A stretch of 20,000 bases of DNA from Actinidia chinensis (Eukaryota; Streptophyta; Magnoliopsida; Ericales; Actinidiaceae), in contig VIGQ01001688.1 in assembly GCA_009663005.1 (NCBI GenBank), forward strand, positions 1 to 20,000. The letters are read 5' to 3'. The translations under genes were made by a program, and so were the position numbers. The notes under the pieces are model-generated. The model worked only from the letters and a program-made list of their open reading frames with translations. It searched no databases and was not told where the DNA came from. Positions 9,893-19,002 of the stretch are shown one piece after another; position 1 is the first letter of the stretch; the number at the start of each line of letters is the position of its first letter.

Positions 9893-11073
9893 CTGATAAA
9901 AATAACATAATAACAAACAAGTAATAGTGATGCAAACATCATCACAATACCATCTACTTCCACTATTCCCAATCAAAGAATAGAAAGATTAAGGAATCAG
10001 TAAAGTAAACAAAGATGTGGACAAACTTCAAATTATGAAATCTAGAGAAAATGTTATTACAACTGTTTCTTTAAAGAATATGAAAAAACTATAAACTTAA
10101 TTGCCTATTCCAGAAGGAAGCAAATTATTTACTCAAAGCTGCAAATTCTGACACAGAGACGCACAAATTTCCACAAGGGAGCTTCCTGGCCAGGCTTCAA
10201 AGGTGAGCACGTGGCAAGAACATAGTCAAAACATAAGAATACCCCATGCTATGTATATTCCTCATTCACCAACCAATCAATATTTCACAAAATTATGACT
10301 TCTAATTCTAATGCTTCATTTTCCCCTTTTTTTGGTGGGTTAGGGGTGGGTGGGGGTAAGTTTTTTTTTCAATATCAATTATAATAGAAAGGAACTAACA
10401 TTCTTTGATGATCTTCTTTTTCATCTTTATCCTCAAATTCAAGTTGATTACAAGATCAATTGTTGTGCTGATCAGTGCACCCTCCATCTATAATCATCAA
10501 CAAACGTTGCAAAACATATATTTATTTGTTTGTTCATTTAGTAGTTCTCAACAGTCCTTAACCCAGGAAAATCATTCACACTCGAAGCAGATAAAAGTTT
10601 TGTTTACCAACAGGGACGTGTATCGCGGCTATTGCCTACAACACAATAACAACTCCTCAATACATGGTACCAGCGTTTTCATTTGTATAGGTCCCGCAAC
10701 ACCAGGGGAAAGAATTCCTAAAACTAATGCCTGACTGTTAAATGCAAAATGGCAAACCCATTTTTCCCACTAGTTTACCATAATGGAACTTCAAAAAAGA
10801 ACTTTACAAACACAAACACTACCACATAGAAAAGTTTTTTAAACTCGTCTAATATGGTGAGTTTATGATGGTAACCAAGACTACCAAGCACGTATTTCTT
10901 TCTATGCCTATGATATTCCTTATCCACTTCAGATTCCTGTATTTTTCATTGAAAATTCTGTAGAAAATCTGTGTTTGGGAGCGATATCCGTCAAAAGGAA
11001 ACAGCACTATGGCAATTCAGGTATTTGATAAGACAAATGTACATTAAGGAGGTAATAGATATTTACTTCTCAC
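9893..11073 (-). other. GCS1 intron 3, no gene recognised
   Basis: A 1.2-kb intron with canonical borders. A plus-strand open frame at 10405-10734 has a low-complexity start and no recognisable motif, so I do not call it a gene. A G/T-rich run (about 10325-10368) is the only compositional feature. Confidence 0.5.
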
Positions 11074-11334
11074 TTGGCACAGGTCAACTTCGCACTGTCT
11101 CTCAGTTCCCCTCCATACCACTTCCATCACTTCTGTTTGATTTTGCAACAACTTGTCGTCAACGTCCATATCTTGGTCGCTAGATTTTGATGTCATAATC
11201 ACGAACCTGTGATGCCTCCACCCCTGTATGTCTTCCCATTTGGAATCTTGACAACATGTCGGCATGAAATTTCTTCCATCCTCTTATACCAATCCACAGG
11301 GCATCAATCCAGCAAACCAACAGACTGTGGAGTC
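11074..11334 (-). pseudogene. GCS1: GCS1 exon 3: TPQS..GLM..CQDS..GWRHH..KLL segment
   Basis: The acceptor TTGATCAG precedes GACTCCACAG (RTPQS). The exon carries pieces matching SLVAGLMWIG, MRHVCQDS, GWRRHNGRDYG, DQDMVLTTKLLKSKTEGSGYGGDW and VEV, spread over all three frames. It is the longest exon and the most heavily disrupted, with roughly one indel per 20-30 bases by eye. The likely donor is CCAA followed by GTGAGA. Confidence 0.85.
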
Positions 11335-12775
11335 CTGATCAACCACAACTGTAGCTGACCACATTCTTCTCTTTACTGCAATGGATAACGTTAGTAAAGT
11401 AAATGATCAGCACAATAAAGAATACACATACACCAAATCACCCAATCACTGAACTTAAAATCATAACAAAGAAAAAGTAGATTCTTCTGCTCTCTTTGTA
11501 CTTACATGTAACAAACATCACGAAGTATATACACCGGAGTCAGCTATCATTAACTTTGTTCTTAACATTTGCCACTCATTAGAATTAATATAGTTCAGAA
11601 GGTCAAAAACTTGGCCTACCACCCATGAGCTTGTGAGTTCAAGCACGATGATGCGCATAAAATGCCAACGTTCGTCGTACTCAATCTACCCTCCTGGACC
11701 GTACCTGTTTTTTTTAGGATTACTGGGTGGCCTTTCGAGGAAATTTATTTTTGTTAACAGACAAAAGTTTTAAACATATTCAGATGCCATCACACCTTCT
11801 CTCTGTTGGAAAATAATTGACTTATTCTGATAATTATATTAACTTAAGTGACTGTCATTAGTATCAAAGCTTTTTCCGTTGCTGATTTAGTGAGCGATAG
11901 TGAGTAAACAGTGGACCAATAGGCTTTCAATATGATCAAACTCAATAATAGAAATGCTTGAGTTTGACTATACGTAAATGATTTTTGTCACTTCTGCTAT
12001 AAAGAAACCACGAATTCGGTGCTTGGTAGTGTACTCAAAAACCACTCTGTGAGATTTTATCTAGGAAATATAACTCTTTTTTCTCAGAAAGCTAGTGTAA
12101 ATAGAACAATGGCTTTTGTGGTCCAAATGACACTCATTCTTTCAAGTTCAGCTGTCATTTTGGAAGACTAAAAGTTTATAGAGGTATCCTTTTTATTTGA
12201 AACTAAATAATTGACTTGCTTTGGATTAAAATTACGAAAAGTTGATTTGATGTCTGCAACTAGTTAGTATAATATTTTTGCTGCCCGTTAAATTTAACAA
12301 GGGATTCAGGACCAATCCCCTCTAACACAAATAGCATAATTTACAGTTTTGGGTCTAACGGGTTTACGAAATTTTTGAGATTTTTGACAGGTCTATTTGT
12401 CCTCCAATCTTTGTATTTCATTGTCAACAAAATTCATTGAATTTTCTCAAAAAATTAATTCTTAAATGCTTCTGTAATCTTTAATTTATCAGAATTCAGA
12501 AGGAATAAGCCGCGTGAGTTGTTTTCCATTGTGAGCTGTTAAAAGCTGACATTCTATTTGAGTTTTTTGCTGAACTGTTACATACATTAGTTGACGCAAC
12601 TGAACCTCATACTACCCAGAAGTTCAACCAAACCCTTCAAGCACAATACACAAATGTGTGGAGCATAAGAATTTGTCAAATTGCTATCACAAGATAATGA
12701 AAGGTGACCAGCCCAGTGAAAAGAAAAAACTCAACTGCAGATAAATATTGCAAAAGACGGTAGAATCCTGAATAC
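11335..12775 (-). other. GCS1 intron 2, no gene recognised
   Basis: A 1.4-kb AT-rich intron. The stretch 11610-11720 has a TGAGTTCAAGCAC motif faintly like a Pol III B box, but there is no matching A box or poly-A/T tail arrangement that would establish a SINE. Confidence 0.5.
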
Positions 12776-12846
12776 CTCGCTCGCATTCCAAGATAACTGA
12801 GGCGGATAAGTTCCCCAATACAAGTTCTCCTTATGCTCACCTTGAA
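12776..12846 (-). pseudogene. GCS1: GCS1 exon 2: luminal GEHKENLYWGTY motif
   Basis: Follows an acceptor ending TTGTTGTAG and ends before GTATTC. GEHKENLYWGTY is nearly identical to the family motif GEHKESLYWGTYRP. After it the frame must move by about two lost bases to give VYLGMRAR (family VYLGIRAR). The acceptor could also be six bases further in (exon start 12840). Confidence 0.85.
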
Positions 12847-12947
12847 CTACAACAATTAATTCCCCCACATCTCAGAACATAGACAACATCCTGTTACCGT
12901 AAGCTTATTCATGTTATATATGGTTCAGTCGTAGAAGACAGTTTCAC

Positions 12948-13241
12948 CTGAGGAGATCCATGATTTTTGGGTGTCAGGGAATGGCTGTGACGTACCCTGG
13001 GTCTCTGAGCTCTTTTCGATGGTTGTATAAGATGGTAAATCAGAAACATACGACAAAAATGCGACGATACCAAACCCTGCAGAGCTTGAGGATCGACTTT
13101 GGGATCGAAGGAACGCTGGTCTCTGCGTCTCGTCCTTCGAAGCTTGGATTGGTTTTTGGCACTCTGTAAGGCGATCGTCGTCATCGGCATCACTGTGGGG
13201 ATTGGATCCTGCTTCTCGCACTTCGCGCCACTTCCAGTCAT
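12948..13241 (-). pseudogene. GCS1: GCS1 exon 1: N-terminus and membrane anchor, several frameshifts
   Basis: ATG at 13241 opens MTGSG, the usual plant GCS1 start. The basic stretch RRTRRRDQRSFDPK is in the start frame, SNPHSDADDDDR and GIVAFL are in the next frame, FLIYHLI returns to the first, SSETQGTSQPFPD is in the second again, and KIMDL is in the third. At least four frame changes are needed to read one protein. GIVAFL plus FLIYHLI correspond to the single type II signal anchor. The exon ends CTCAG followed by GTGAAA, a strong donor. Confidence 0.85.
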
Positions 13242-13299
13242 GTCAACTACTGTTCACTAAAGAGATTCACAAAGCTATCGAGGTACATGGCACTCGTAG

Positions 13300-13326
13300 C
13301 GAAGGATAGGAGAGAGAGAGAGGAGA
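13300..13326 (-). promoter_or_regulatory. CT-rich leader of the glucosidase locus
   Basis: On the minus strand this is a CT-dinucleotide-rich tract about 60-85 bases upstream of the ATG at 13241, typical of plant 5' leaders near the transcription start. Confidence 0.45.
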
Positions 13327-13413
13327 TAGAGTACTTCCTCCCCGAATGTGTCGGTGGGTTTGCACCGGAGCATTCGCCCAAACAATGTTTTTGAAATTGC
13401 GACGGTTGAGCGA

Positions 13414-13421
13414 TATTTAAA
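13414..13421 (-). promoter_or_regulatory. TATA-like box of the glucosidase locus
   Basis: TTTAAATA on the minus strand, about 173 bases upstream of the start codon and about 90 upstream of the CT-rich leader. The position suits a core promoter; this is inference from position and motif only. Confidence 0.4.
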
Positions 13422-13952
13422 CCAAAGAGATCGGTTAACGAATTACTGTTTCAAACCGTCCGGCGTCAACCGTATTGACATGTGATTTTTATATTATGTT
13501 CTTAATTTATTTATTATATAATAAAATATATTTTTTATTTTTCTTACATTAGTTTTTATCATTAAAATTTAAAAATTTTAATTAAAATAATAATTTTTTC
13601 TTAAAACAGTGAATCGCCCGGTTTCAATGACCGGTTCAATTCCCGAGTTTTCTGAATCAACTGCGGTTTTTGACCAAATTTTGACCAAAATAAATTTTGA
13701 CGGCCAATTAAACGTTGTAATTCGCGCCGCTCAAATCCCCCAACCGGATCAATCCAGTTTTAAAAAACATTGTCCCAAGAGAGTCGAGAGACTAGGAGGG
13801 TACTACTCGCCAACTCTTGCAGGCTATTGCTTGCAGTCTTTTAATGTTATGGACTTGGCCGGTGAGGAATAAACTACTTCATGGACTATTTTTGGTGGGA
13901 CTTTGGCTGCATAATTTTGCAAGAAAAAACCCTATTTAGGATTCTAATTTAG
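13422..13952. other. AT-rich and CGGTT-rich repeat DNA, no gene seen
   Basis: An almost pure A/T stretch (13481-13600) is followed by patches such as CCCGGTTTCAATGACCGGTT (13618-13637) that resemble the CGGTT-rich dispersed repeats near 15690-15840. An 87-codon plus-strand open frame at 13609-13872 starts within this repeat and has no family motif, so it is not called. Confidence 0.45.
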
Positions 13953-14162
13953 AAGCTCCGTTGATAATACTTAAAAATCAAAATTTTTAAAATTTGTTAT
14001 CAAAAAAATTAAAATTTTTTAACTTTTTTGTCTTTACTTTAGTTAAAATAATAAAAAAATAAAAAAACAAAAGTAAAAAGTCAATTCTGATCGACTTTTT
14101 TGGTTATAAGTTTAAAAAAAAATCAGTCAAAAAGCTAAAAAAAAGATGGTACAAACGGAGCC
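13953..14162. mobile_element. MITE-like element, ~210 bp
   Basis: The left end AGCTCCGTT.GATA and the right end TACAAACGGAGCC are inverted relative to each other, sharing the core GCTCCGTTTG, a common terminal motif of non-autonomous plant DNA transposons (hAT/PIF type). The interior is AT-rich with internal inverted stretches (AAAAGTC.. ..GACTTTTTT around 14078-14101). No coding capacity. A clear target-site duplication was not found, so the exact ends are approximate. Confidence 0.55.
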
Positions 14163-14769
14163 TGAATGTAAAAATATTATGTACACATTATAAGAAAATT
14201 GATAAATAACTTGATTGTTTGGTATATTAAAACTGCTATAAAAAAATGGTGAATTAGTCAAAAATCTCTCATACTTTACCTTTTAAGTGTAAAGATTACA
14301 AAATCATTTTTTAAGTTCAAGGACAGTATTTTTGTTAGACAAAACTACTCCCACATGATGTGTACTCTGGCATCCTGCACATCTTGCCAGTGACCTTATT
14401 GCCCGTGACCATTTTTGATGACCTCAGCCTCCGGATGACAACTACTGCTTTTAGGATTAGTAAAATTTTACTAATACTAGTTCAGTTTGTTTTGTTTTGT
14501 TTTATTTTTTTAAAAAAATTATCTAGAATACGGAGGAGGAAGAGGAGAAGAAAAATAAAATTCAAACAAAAACCAAACGAAACTGAATAAAAATTAATCC
14601 CCATATACACAGTCATCCACACTCATTGAATCCAAAAAACTAAAATAAAAAAATAAAAATAAGATTAATAAAGCTTCACTATTAATGCTCCAGTTTTTTA
14701 TCGAACTATCTACGAGACAAAGGAGGAGGGGAATAAAATTTAAACAATACGGAAAACATCTATAATTTT
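14163..14769. other. No gene seen between MITE-like element and tandem repeat
   Basis: AT-rich DNA with A-rich runs and a purine-rich GGAGGAAGAGGAGAAG patch near 14533. Short open frames here have no recognisable motif. Confidence 0.45.
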
Positions 14770-15540
14770 CAATTTTGAACTCGAACTAGCTGCTGTTTCA
14801 ATGTTCAAATTTTTAATTTTAGAACCGGTTTCAATATTCGATTTAGATCTCAACTTGCTTCGGTTTCCATGTTTAATTATGTTTGTTTTGGTGTCAGTGT
14901 TTAATTTGGTTTGGTCTTCTTGGATCACTTTTCAATGGTGTTTCAATGTTAATGCGGTTTGATTTTTGCAGGATCAAAACACAATACTTCAATTCTAGAA
15001 ACATCTGTTCATTTTTTGCCAGATCAAAGCACCTTCCCGAATCAAAGAACTTAAAAAAATTTAGAAACTTTTGTTCGGTTTGGTTTTGCTGAATCCAAGC
15101 ACATTCCAATTTTAGAAACTTTCAATTGGGTTCATTTTTTGCCATTTAAAAAACTTTCGGTTCGATTTTGCCAATTTGGATTTGCCAATTTTCGGAACTT
15201 TAAATTCGGTTGGTTCAGTTTGGCCGATCAAAGCATTTGCCAATTTTATAAACTTCCAATTCGGTTTTGTTTTTTGCACGAAAAATAAATTAAAAATTCA
15301 ATTTCCAATTTTAGACAGTTTCATTCAATTTGGTTCATTTTTTTTTCCAATTTAAAAAACTTTCGGTTCGGTTTGTCAATTTTAGGAACTTTCGGTTGTT
15401 TCAATTTTGCTGTATCAAAGCAGTTTCCAATTTTATAAACTTTCAATTCGATTTGGTTATCAAAGCACTTTCCAATTTTGGAAACTTACAATTCGGTTTT
15501 GTTTTTTCACGAAAATCAATTTTATTTTTAGAGAAGACGA
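14770..15540. repeat. Degenerate tandem repeat, unit ~45 bp with higher-order copies
   Basis: The phrases CCAATTTTAGAAACTTTC, AATTCGGTTTGGTT, ATCAAAGCA and TTTTTTGC recur many times. The basic unit is about 40-50 bases. A larger block recurs: ATTTAAAAAACTTTCGGTTC at 15144 and again at 15350 (206 bases apart), CAATTTTATAAACTT at 15241 and 15428, and CGGTTTTGTTTTTT with CACGAAAA at 15262 and 15494. The second block holds one extra unit. No coding potential is supported. Confidence 0.8.
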
Positions 15541-15669
15541 TCATTCAGTTCGTTCTAACGACTTGTCACAATCACTTCATATTCATAATTTTTTAATCCC
15601 GGTTCGGTTTGGAGTTCAATTAACAGGGAAGCAAATTTAGCTCTCTTTTTCTTCTGTGGGGGCTTCAAC

Positions 15670-15840
15670 TCATAGTTTTTTTAAAAAGCCGAACCGACTA
15701 GCCGGTTTATCGGTTTGAACTTCGATCGGACTATGAAACAGTCCGATGAACCCCCTTAGGCCTAGTTAGGATATAAAATTGACATGAACCGGGAAGGCCC
15801 GTAGTTTAACCGCTAAATCGTTAACCGATAACGGTTATTG
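15670..15840. repeat. CGGTT-rich repeat border with two hairpins
   Basis: Contains CGAACCGACTAGCCGGTTTATCGGTTTGAAC, written here as adjoining motifs of a CGGTT family. The hairpin ATCGGACT / AGTCCGAT lies at 15725-15747 and the hairpin TAACCG / CGGTTA at about 15822-15837. It abuts the truncated DUF1645-like exon and is likely the end of an inserted repeat. Confidence 0.5.
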
Positions 15841-16023
15841 CGACCCAAAGCAAAACACTAAAGAGTATCCGGAGGGGCCACGGTTGGGGCTGGAAGGCGC
15901 ACTGACGTACGGAGGCGAACACGTGTTGTCGATTTTCTGCGTTAGGAGTTGGCTTTCGCTTGCGTCGAATGTGTCGCCATGGCTTGTCGAGAGCATGTCA
16001 CTTCGGTAATTGTGGTCCGCCAT
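15835..16023 (-). pseudogene. DUF1645-like protein, truncated first exon
   Basis: ATG at 16023 sits in a good plant context (AACAATGGCG) after a leader without obvious defects. The 53 codons up to 15865 read cleanly: a Ser/Thr/Asp-rich start, TFDASESQLLTQK (residues 18-30) and PPYVSAPSSPNRG (37-49). The motif YVSAPSSP is characteristic of the N-terminal region of plant DUF1645 proteins, whose function is poorly known. In the family a further aromatic/Ser-Pro segment and a long basic remainder follow. Here the frame runs into SLVFCFGSQ and a stop within CGGTT-rich repeat DNA, so most of the protein is absent. No frameshift is needed in the retained part, unlike the neighbouring glucosidase exons. 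Confidence 0.6.
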
Positions 16024-16210
16024 TGTTGCGGTTTAGGAGGAACATTATTGGGAGAGAGAGTGAGTGGACCATGTAGGAAAGGACTAGGACCGATGAAGTC
16101 TGAAACGAGTGTGGACTCTTGGCTTGTTGGCCATTCAGTAACTACACATAGAGAGCTCTCTAACGAGGAGACGATGTAATATGTTGGTCAGTTATCTATC
16201 CTACACTCTG

Positions 16211-16218
16211 CTTAAATA
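16211..16218 (-). promoter_or_regulatory. TATA-like box of the DUF1645-like fragment
   Basis: TATTTAAG on the minus strand, about 190 bases upstream of the ATG at 16023. Position and motif suit a core promoter; inference only. Confidence 0.35.
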
Positions 16219-16326
16219 CAATTCCATGCCGTCCATGCCTCTGGGCTTTAATATACATTAAATTACATTTGCCTCTCATGTTAGAGATGACAAAAAATAA
16301 TGATGTCATTAAAAAAAATAATGATT

Positions 16327-16504
16327 GGTATACCTCAATTGGGGTGTACGATACACTCATTTTTTTTTCTCAACAAAAAGTGGACCTGTCCTAATTAGGA
16401 TTTTTATTTTTAGAACAATGTGAAAACTTAATTATGGTGGGTCCCCCTTTATTTTTGAGAGGGCAAATGGGTGTATCTTGTACACACTCATTTTTGAGGT
16501 GACC
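16327..16504. mobile_element. MITE-like element, ~178 bp
   Basis: The left end reads GGTATACCTCAATTGGGG then TGTACGATACACTCATTT. The right end, reverse-complemented, reads GGTCACCTCAAAAATGA then GTGTGTACAAGATACACCCATTT. These form imperfect terminal inverted repeats of about 40 bases around a short AT-rich core with no coding capacity. Superfamily is not assigned because a target-site duplication is not clear. It lies just upstream of the DUF1645-like promoter region. Confidence 0.65.
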
Positions 16505-16589
16505 TATCACTACTCTAGAAAAATCCCCAAAAAAATATTTTTATCAAAGTTGTGAGAGGCAATCAAGTTTTAAAATGGAGTTGGCAAAT

Positions 16590-16672
16590 CATATCTAAAA
16601 AAATTTTCATCCAATAAAATTTGAAAAAACATATCTAAAAAATTATTTTAAGTAATTTTTTAATAAAATTTT
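16590..16672. repeat. Degenerate 40-bp tandem duplication
   Basis: CATATCTAAAAAA recurs at 16590 and 16630, each followed by A/T-rich sequence ending AATAAAATTT. The low complexity makes the call tentative. Confidence 0.45.
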
Positions 16673-16821
16673 GCATATTTATTTTTATCTATTATAATAA
16701 TTTACTATGTTTGAATTTAATGCAGTTAATTCGACAGTTTAAACAATAACTCAGTCCTTTTTCACCGAGTTTCGAAACATTGCTTTAACTATCCAACAAT
16801 CATCACCTCCATAATAAATAG

Positions 16822-16830
16822 CATATAATA
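16822..16830 (+). promoter_or_regulatory. TATA-like box upstream of the plus-strand candidate
   Basis: CATATAATA about 165 bases before the ATG at 16994, followed by a pyrimidine-rich leader (16870-16993). This supports a transcription start in this orientation but is not proof. Confidence 0.3.
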
Positions 16831-16993
16831 CCCAATGAGCGTGGGGAGTTTTATACCCAACTAGCCAGCTCTCATTTCCCTTCTTCTTCGACGTGGGACT
16901 AAACGGTCTGTCATTTTTCTATTCTCTTTTTCTATTCTGCTTCGAATGTGGGACCACAGAACACTCCATTCAACCACCACCTCTCTCTCCTCC

Positions 16994-17511
16994 ATGGCGA
17001 GATCTGAACAAGATTACTCCACCTCCAACCCCCCCATCCTCGTCTCCGAGAAGCGGACTTCAAGCAGCAACATAGAGTGACCTAACGACCGCTCTCTGGA
17101 GTGAGCCTCTGTGCTCTTGTGGCAATCTTCATTGAGAAGAAGGTTTGGTTGGAGTCTCACCAAATTTCCCATGTAGATGGAATAGAATCTGAGAGATCAT
17201 TTAGACAGTGTTCAGCAGCTATCAGAACTTCCCATCGACCCATCTTTGTCTTGCCAAGGAAAAATAGTAAGTGATTCATGTATCTTATCGTTCAATACCT
17301 GTGAGATTAATGCTGATTCTGATGTATTTTAGGCGAAAAGAAGGAACCCATCCCCGGATACGTGAATCTGAACTTCCAATGTCGCGAGGCCTTGATTTCA
17401 TCAAACACCAATGTTAATATCAGATTTTACACGCAGAGCAAATTTTCAAGTGGGAATGAAACTTATTTTCCTCACCCACAAATTAGATCAATTTTTGTTT
17501 CAAAAAAATAA
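16994..17511 (+). CDS. Possible unrecognised gene, two exons with a break
   Basis: The ATG at 16994 has the context CTCCATGGCG after a pyrimidine-rich leader and opens 28 codons (MARSEQDYSTSNPPILVSEK, then a Ser-rich tail) before a TGA at 17078. In another frame a second open stretch starts near 17087: VSLCALVAIFIEKKVWLE (hydrophobic then charged), HVDGIESERSFRQCSAAI, RTSHRPIFVLPRKNS. It reaches a donor (GTAAGTGATT) at 17267. An acceptor (TGTATTTTAG) at 17332 leads in phase into EKKEPIPGYVNLNFQCREAL and remains open to a TAA at 17509-17511. The in-phase junction is suggestive, but I recognise no family and the first two parts need a frameshift or unseen intron. It could be a gene fragment or chance. 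Confidence 0.35.
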
Positions 17512-18953
17512 TATTCTGACCCATAGTTAATTCAAAAACACATTAAAAATATATTGAGACTGGATTATAGACATTCCTTAATAGAAAGAATAGATCCGAA
17601 AATAAAAGTACCGAAGTTTTTGTTCCTATAGCTTTTCCCCTAACCACCCACTCGAAAACAGGGTTCTTGGCTTACTGACGTTTTCAGAGGCCAAACTTTA
17701 AACTAAGGTTTGGAGGGTCGCCGACCAAGGAAGGCTGTAGTGCCGCCGCATCGTGACGCATGAAGATCATTAATTGTGGGGCCTTGCCCTCAAAAACATT
17801 AATTAAATATCTTCTGGCCCATTGGCCCACTTATCAAATATTAAACTTTAAAAACAGGCACTACATTGAATCGCCGAGAAAAGTATGATAAATGGGACTA
17901 AGCCAAACTTTCACAACTCTTCACTCTTCTCTTTGAAGCCTTGCAGGATCTGAAGAACCTCTGGAACAAAACTACTGATATTCGCTATTGTTTGTTACTT
18001 CATGACCATAGATAAGAACACAAGCCCATCCCTGAAACGTGAACGACCCAGATGCAAATGAAGGGGCAAGGACTTTATCTGCATTGACCTCTCTCTCTCT
18101 CTACAAACCGTTGCCTCCATCGCTCATCAGCAGTGACATTGCCACCACTCCGCTCACCTCCCTTGCTGCTACTGCCGACAAACCACCTACTTTGATCTCT
18201 AGGGGTCCCTTTCGTCTACGAACTCAAAAGTGAAGACAAGTTGGTTTGTTGGTACCACCTCCTTTCGAATCTATCGATCTCTAGAATTCCCTGTCCCTCC
18301 ACCATGAAGTTGTGGCGCTGGTTGTGGGAATTCTTCATATTGTGCAATTAGTCGTGAACTGATTTGTGATTCTTTTGGTAAAAGGTCACTTCAAGTCTCT
18401 TTGTTCCTTTTCCCCTTTTGGTTTCTTTGTTGACAAAATCTTGACAATTATGTGCAACGAAAACCCAAAAACGGAAACTTACCATATTAGACGCGACGTG
18501 GTAATTTTATTTTTATGTACCCTTTGATAGAAACTGGGATTTCCGAATAAAGAACTAAAGATTGTTAGCTGAACTGCAAACTGCCATGAATAGAGAGGGA
18601 CCTAAGAACATTGAGACTGGTTCCTTTACCAAAAATAGATTTAAGTTCCACCAATCCTTTCAAGATTTTCTAAGATAGTATTCATCCTCTGCCGAATTGA
18701 TTGATCTTCTATCGTTTCTCTTCCTGAGAACTATAAGAAGCACTGCTAGTACGTCATTCTTTGGCATGAACTTTTTGAAGCACATTGGATCACCTTATCT
18801 GGTAGGCGGATTATCCTCTTCAATCCCTTCCTTTCCCACCTCACCAGATAATGAGGTTACAACTGTGTGGTTAGAGAGTAAAGCCTTTGGCGTTTGTGCA
18901 TGCCCTCAACGACTGTGTTCTGGTAGTCTCAGTGGTGTTAGTTTCCTAAACTG
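17512..18953. other. No supportable gene
   Basis: Mixed-composition DNA. Candidate plus-strand frames at 17941-18012 (after a TTGCAG acceptor-like site), 18039-18233 and 18697-18954 lack recognisable motifs and linked splice structure. A CT microsatellite lies at about 18088-18101. Confidence 0.45.
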
Positions 18954-18986
<33 letters not shown>

Positions 18987-19002
18987 AGAGAGAGAGAGAG
19001 AC
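18954..19002. repeat. GA microsatellite
   Basis: About 49 bases of GA repeat, interrupted twice by an extra A (AAGAGAG). Confidence 0.95.

Larger units (their letters stand above)
1610..13241 (-). pseudogene. GCS1: Glucosidase I (mannosyl-oligosaccharide glucosidase) gene copy, broken, 3' end missing
   Basis: The intact family enzyme is a type II ER membrane protein that removes the outermost alpha-1,2-linked glucose from the Glc3Man9GlcNAc2 N-glycan, the first trimming step after oligosaccharide transfer; the Arabidopsis gene is GCS1/KNOPF. Thirteen exons are seen in order: a basic N-terminus and membrane anchor, then GEHKENLYWGTY, CQDS..GWRHH, LFFYLSDEGGNV, QAPHIS..QQNLAS, RLQLSE, DLAFVSGTGLENSRLEE, LDEKKKEFDE, ANNLLG, AVPSRPFFPRGFLWDE, LDIIGHWLDLM, VLQ..TLFLVLR and RLEAWF. 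About 530 of roughly 850 family residues are represented. Almost every exon needs at least one frame change, and some carry stops. Exon-intron borders are largely canonical, so this is not a processed retrocopy. Identity is very secure; whether the gene is dead or the sequence is error-rich is unresolved. Confidence 0.9.

Noticed and set aside
10405..10734. 109-codon plus-strand open frame in intron 3
   Set aside because: Low-complexity hydrophobic start, no motif, antisense to a well-defined intron, no linked splice structure.
11610..11720. Possible tRNA-derived SINE with a B-box-like TGAGTTCAAGC
   Set aside because: No convincing A box, no poly-A/T tail, no target-site duplication.
13609..13872. 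87-codon plus-strand open frame
   Set aside because: It begins inside CGGTT-rich repeat DNA and shows no protein family features.
17340..18045. Similar phrases CCCATCCC..GATACGTGAA (about 17347) and CCCATCCCTGAAACGTGAA (about 18026)
   Set aside because: Similarity covers only about 25 bases and does not extend to the flanks, so it may be chance.
18697..18954. 85-codon plus-strand open frame ending at the GA microsatellite
   Set aside because: No recognisable motif or splice partner; its composition is not clearly coding.
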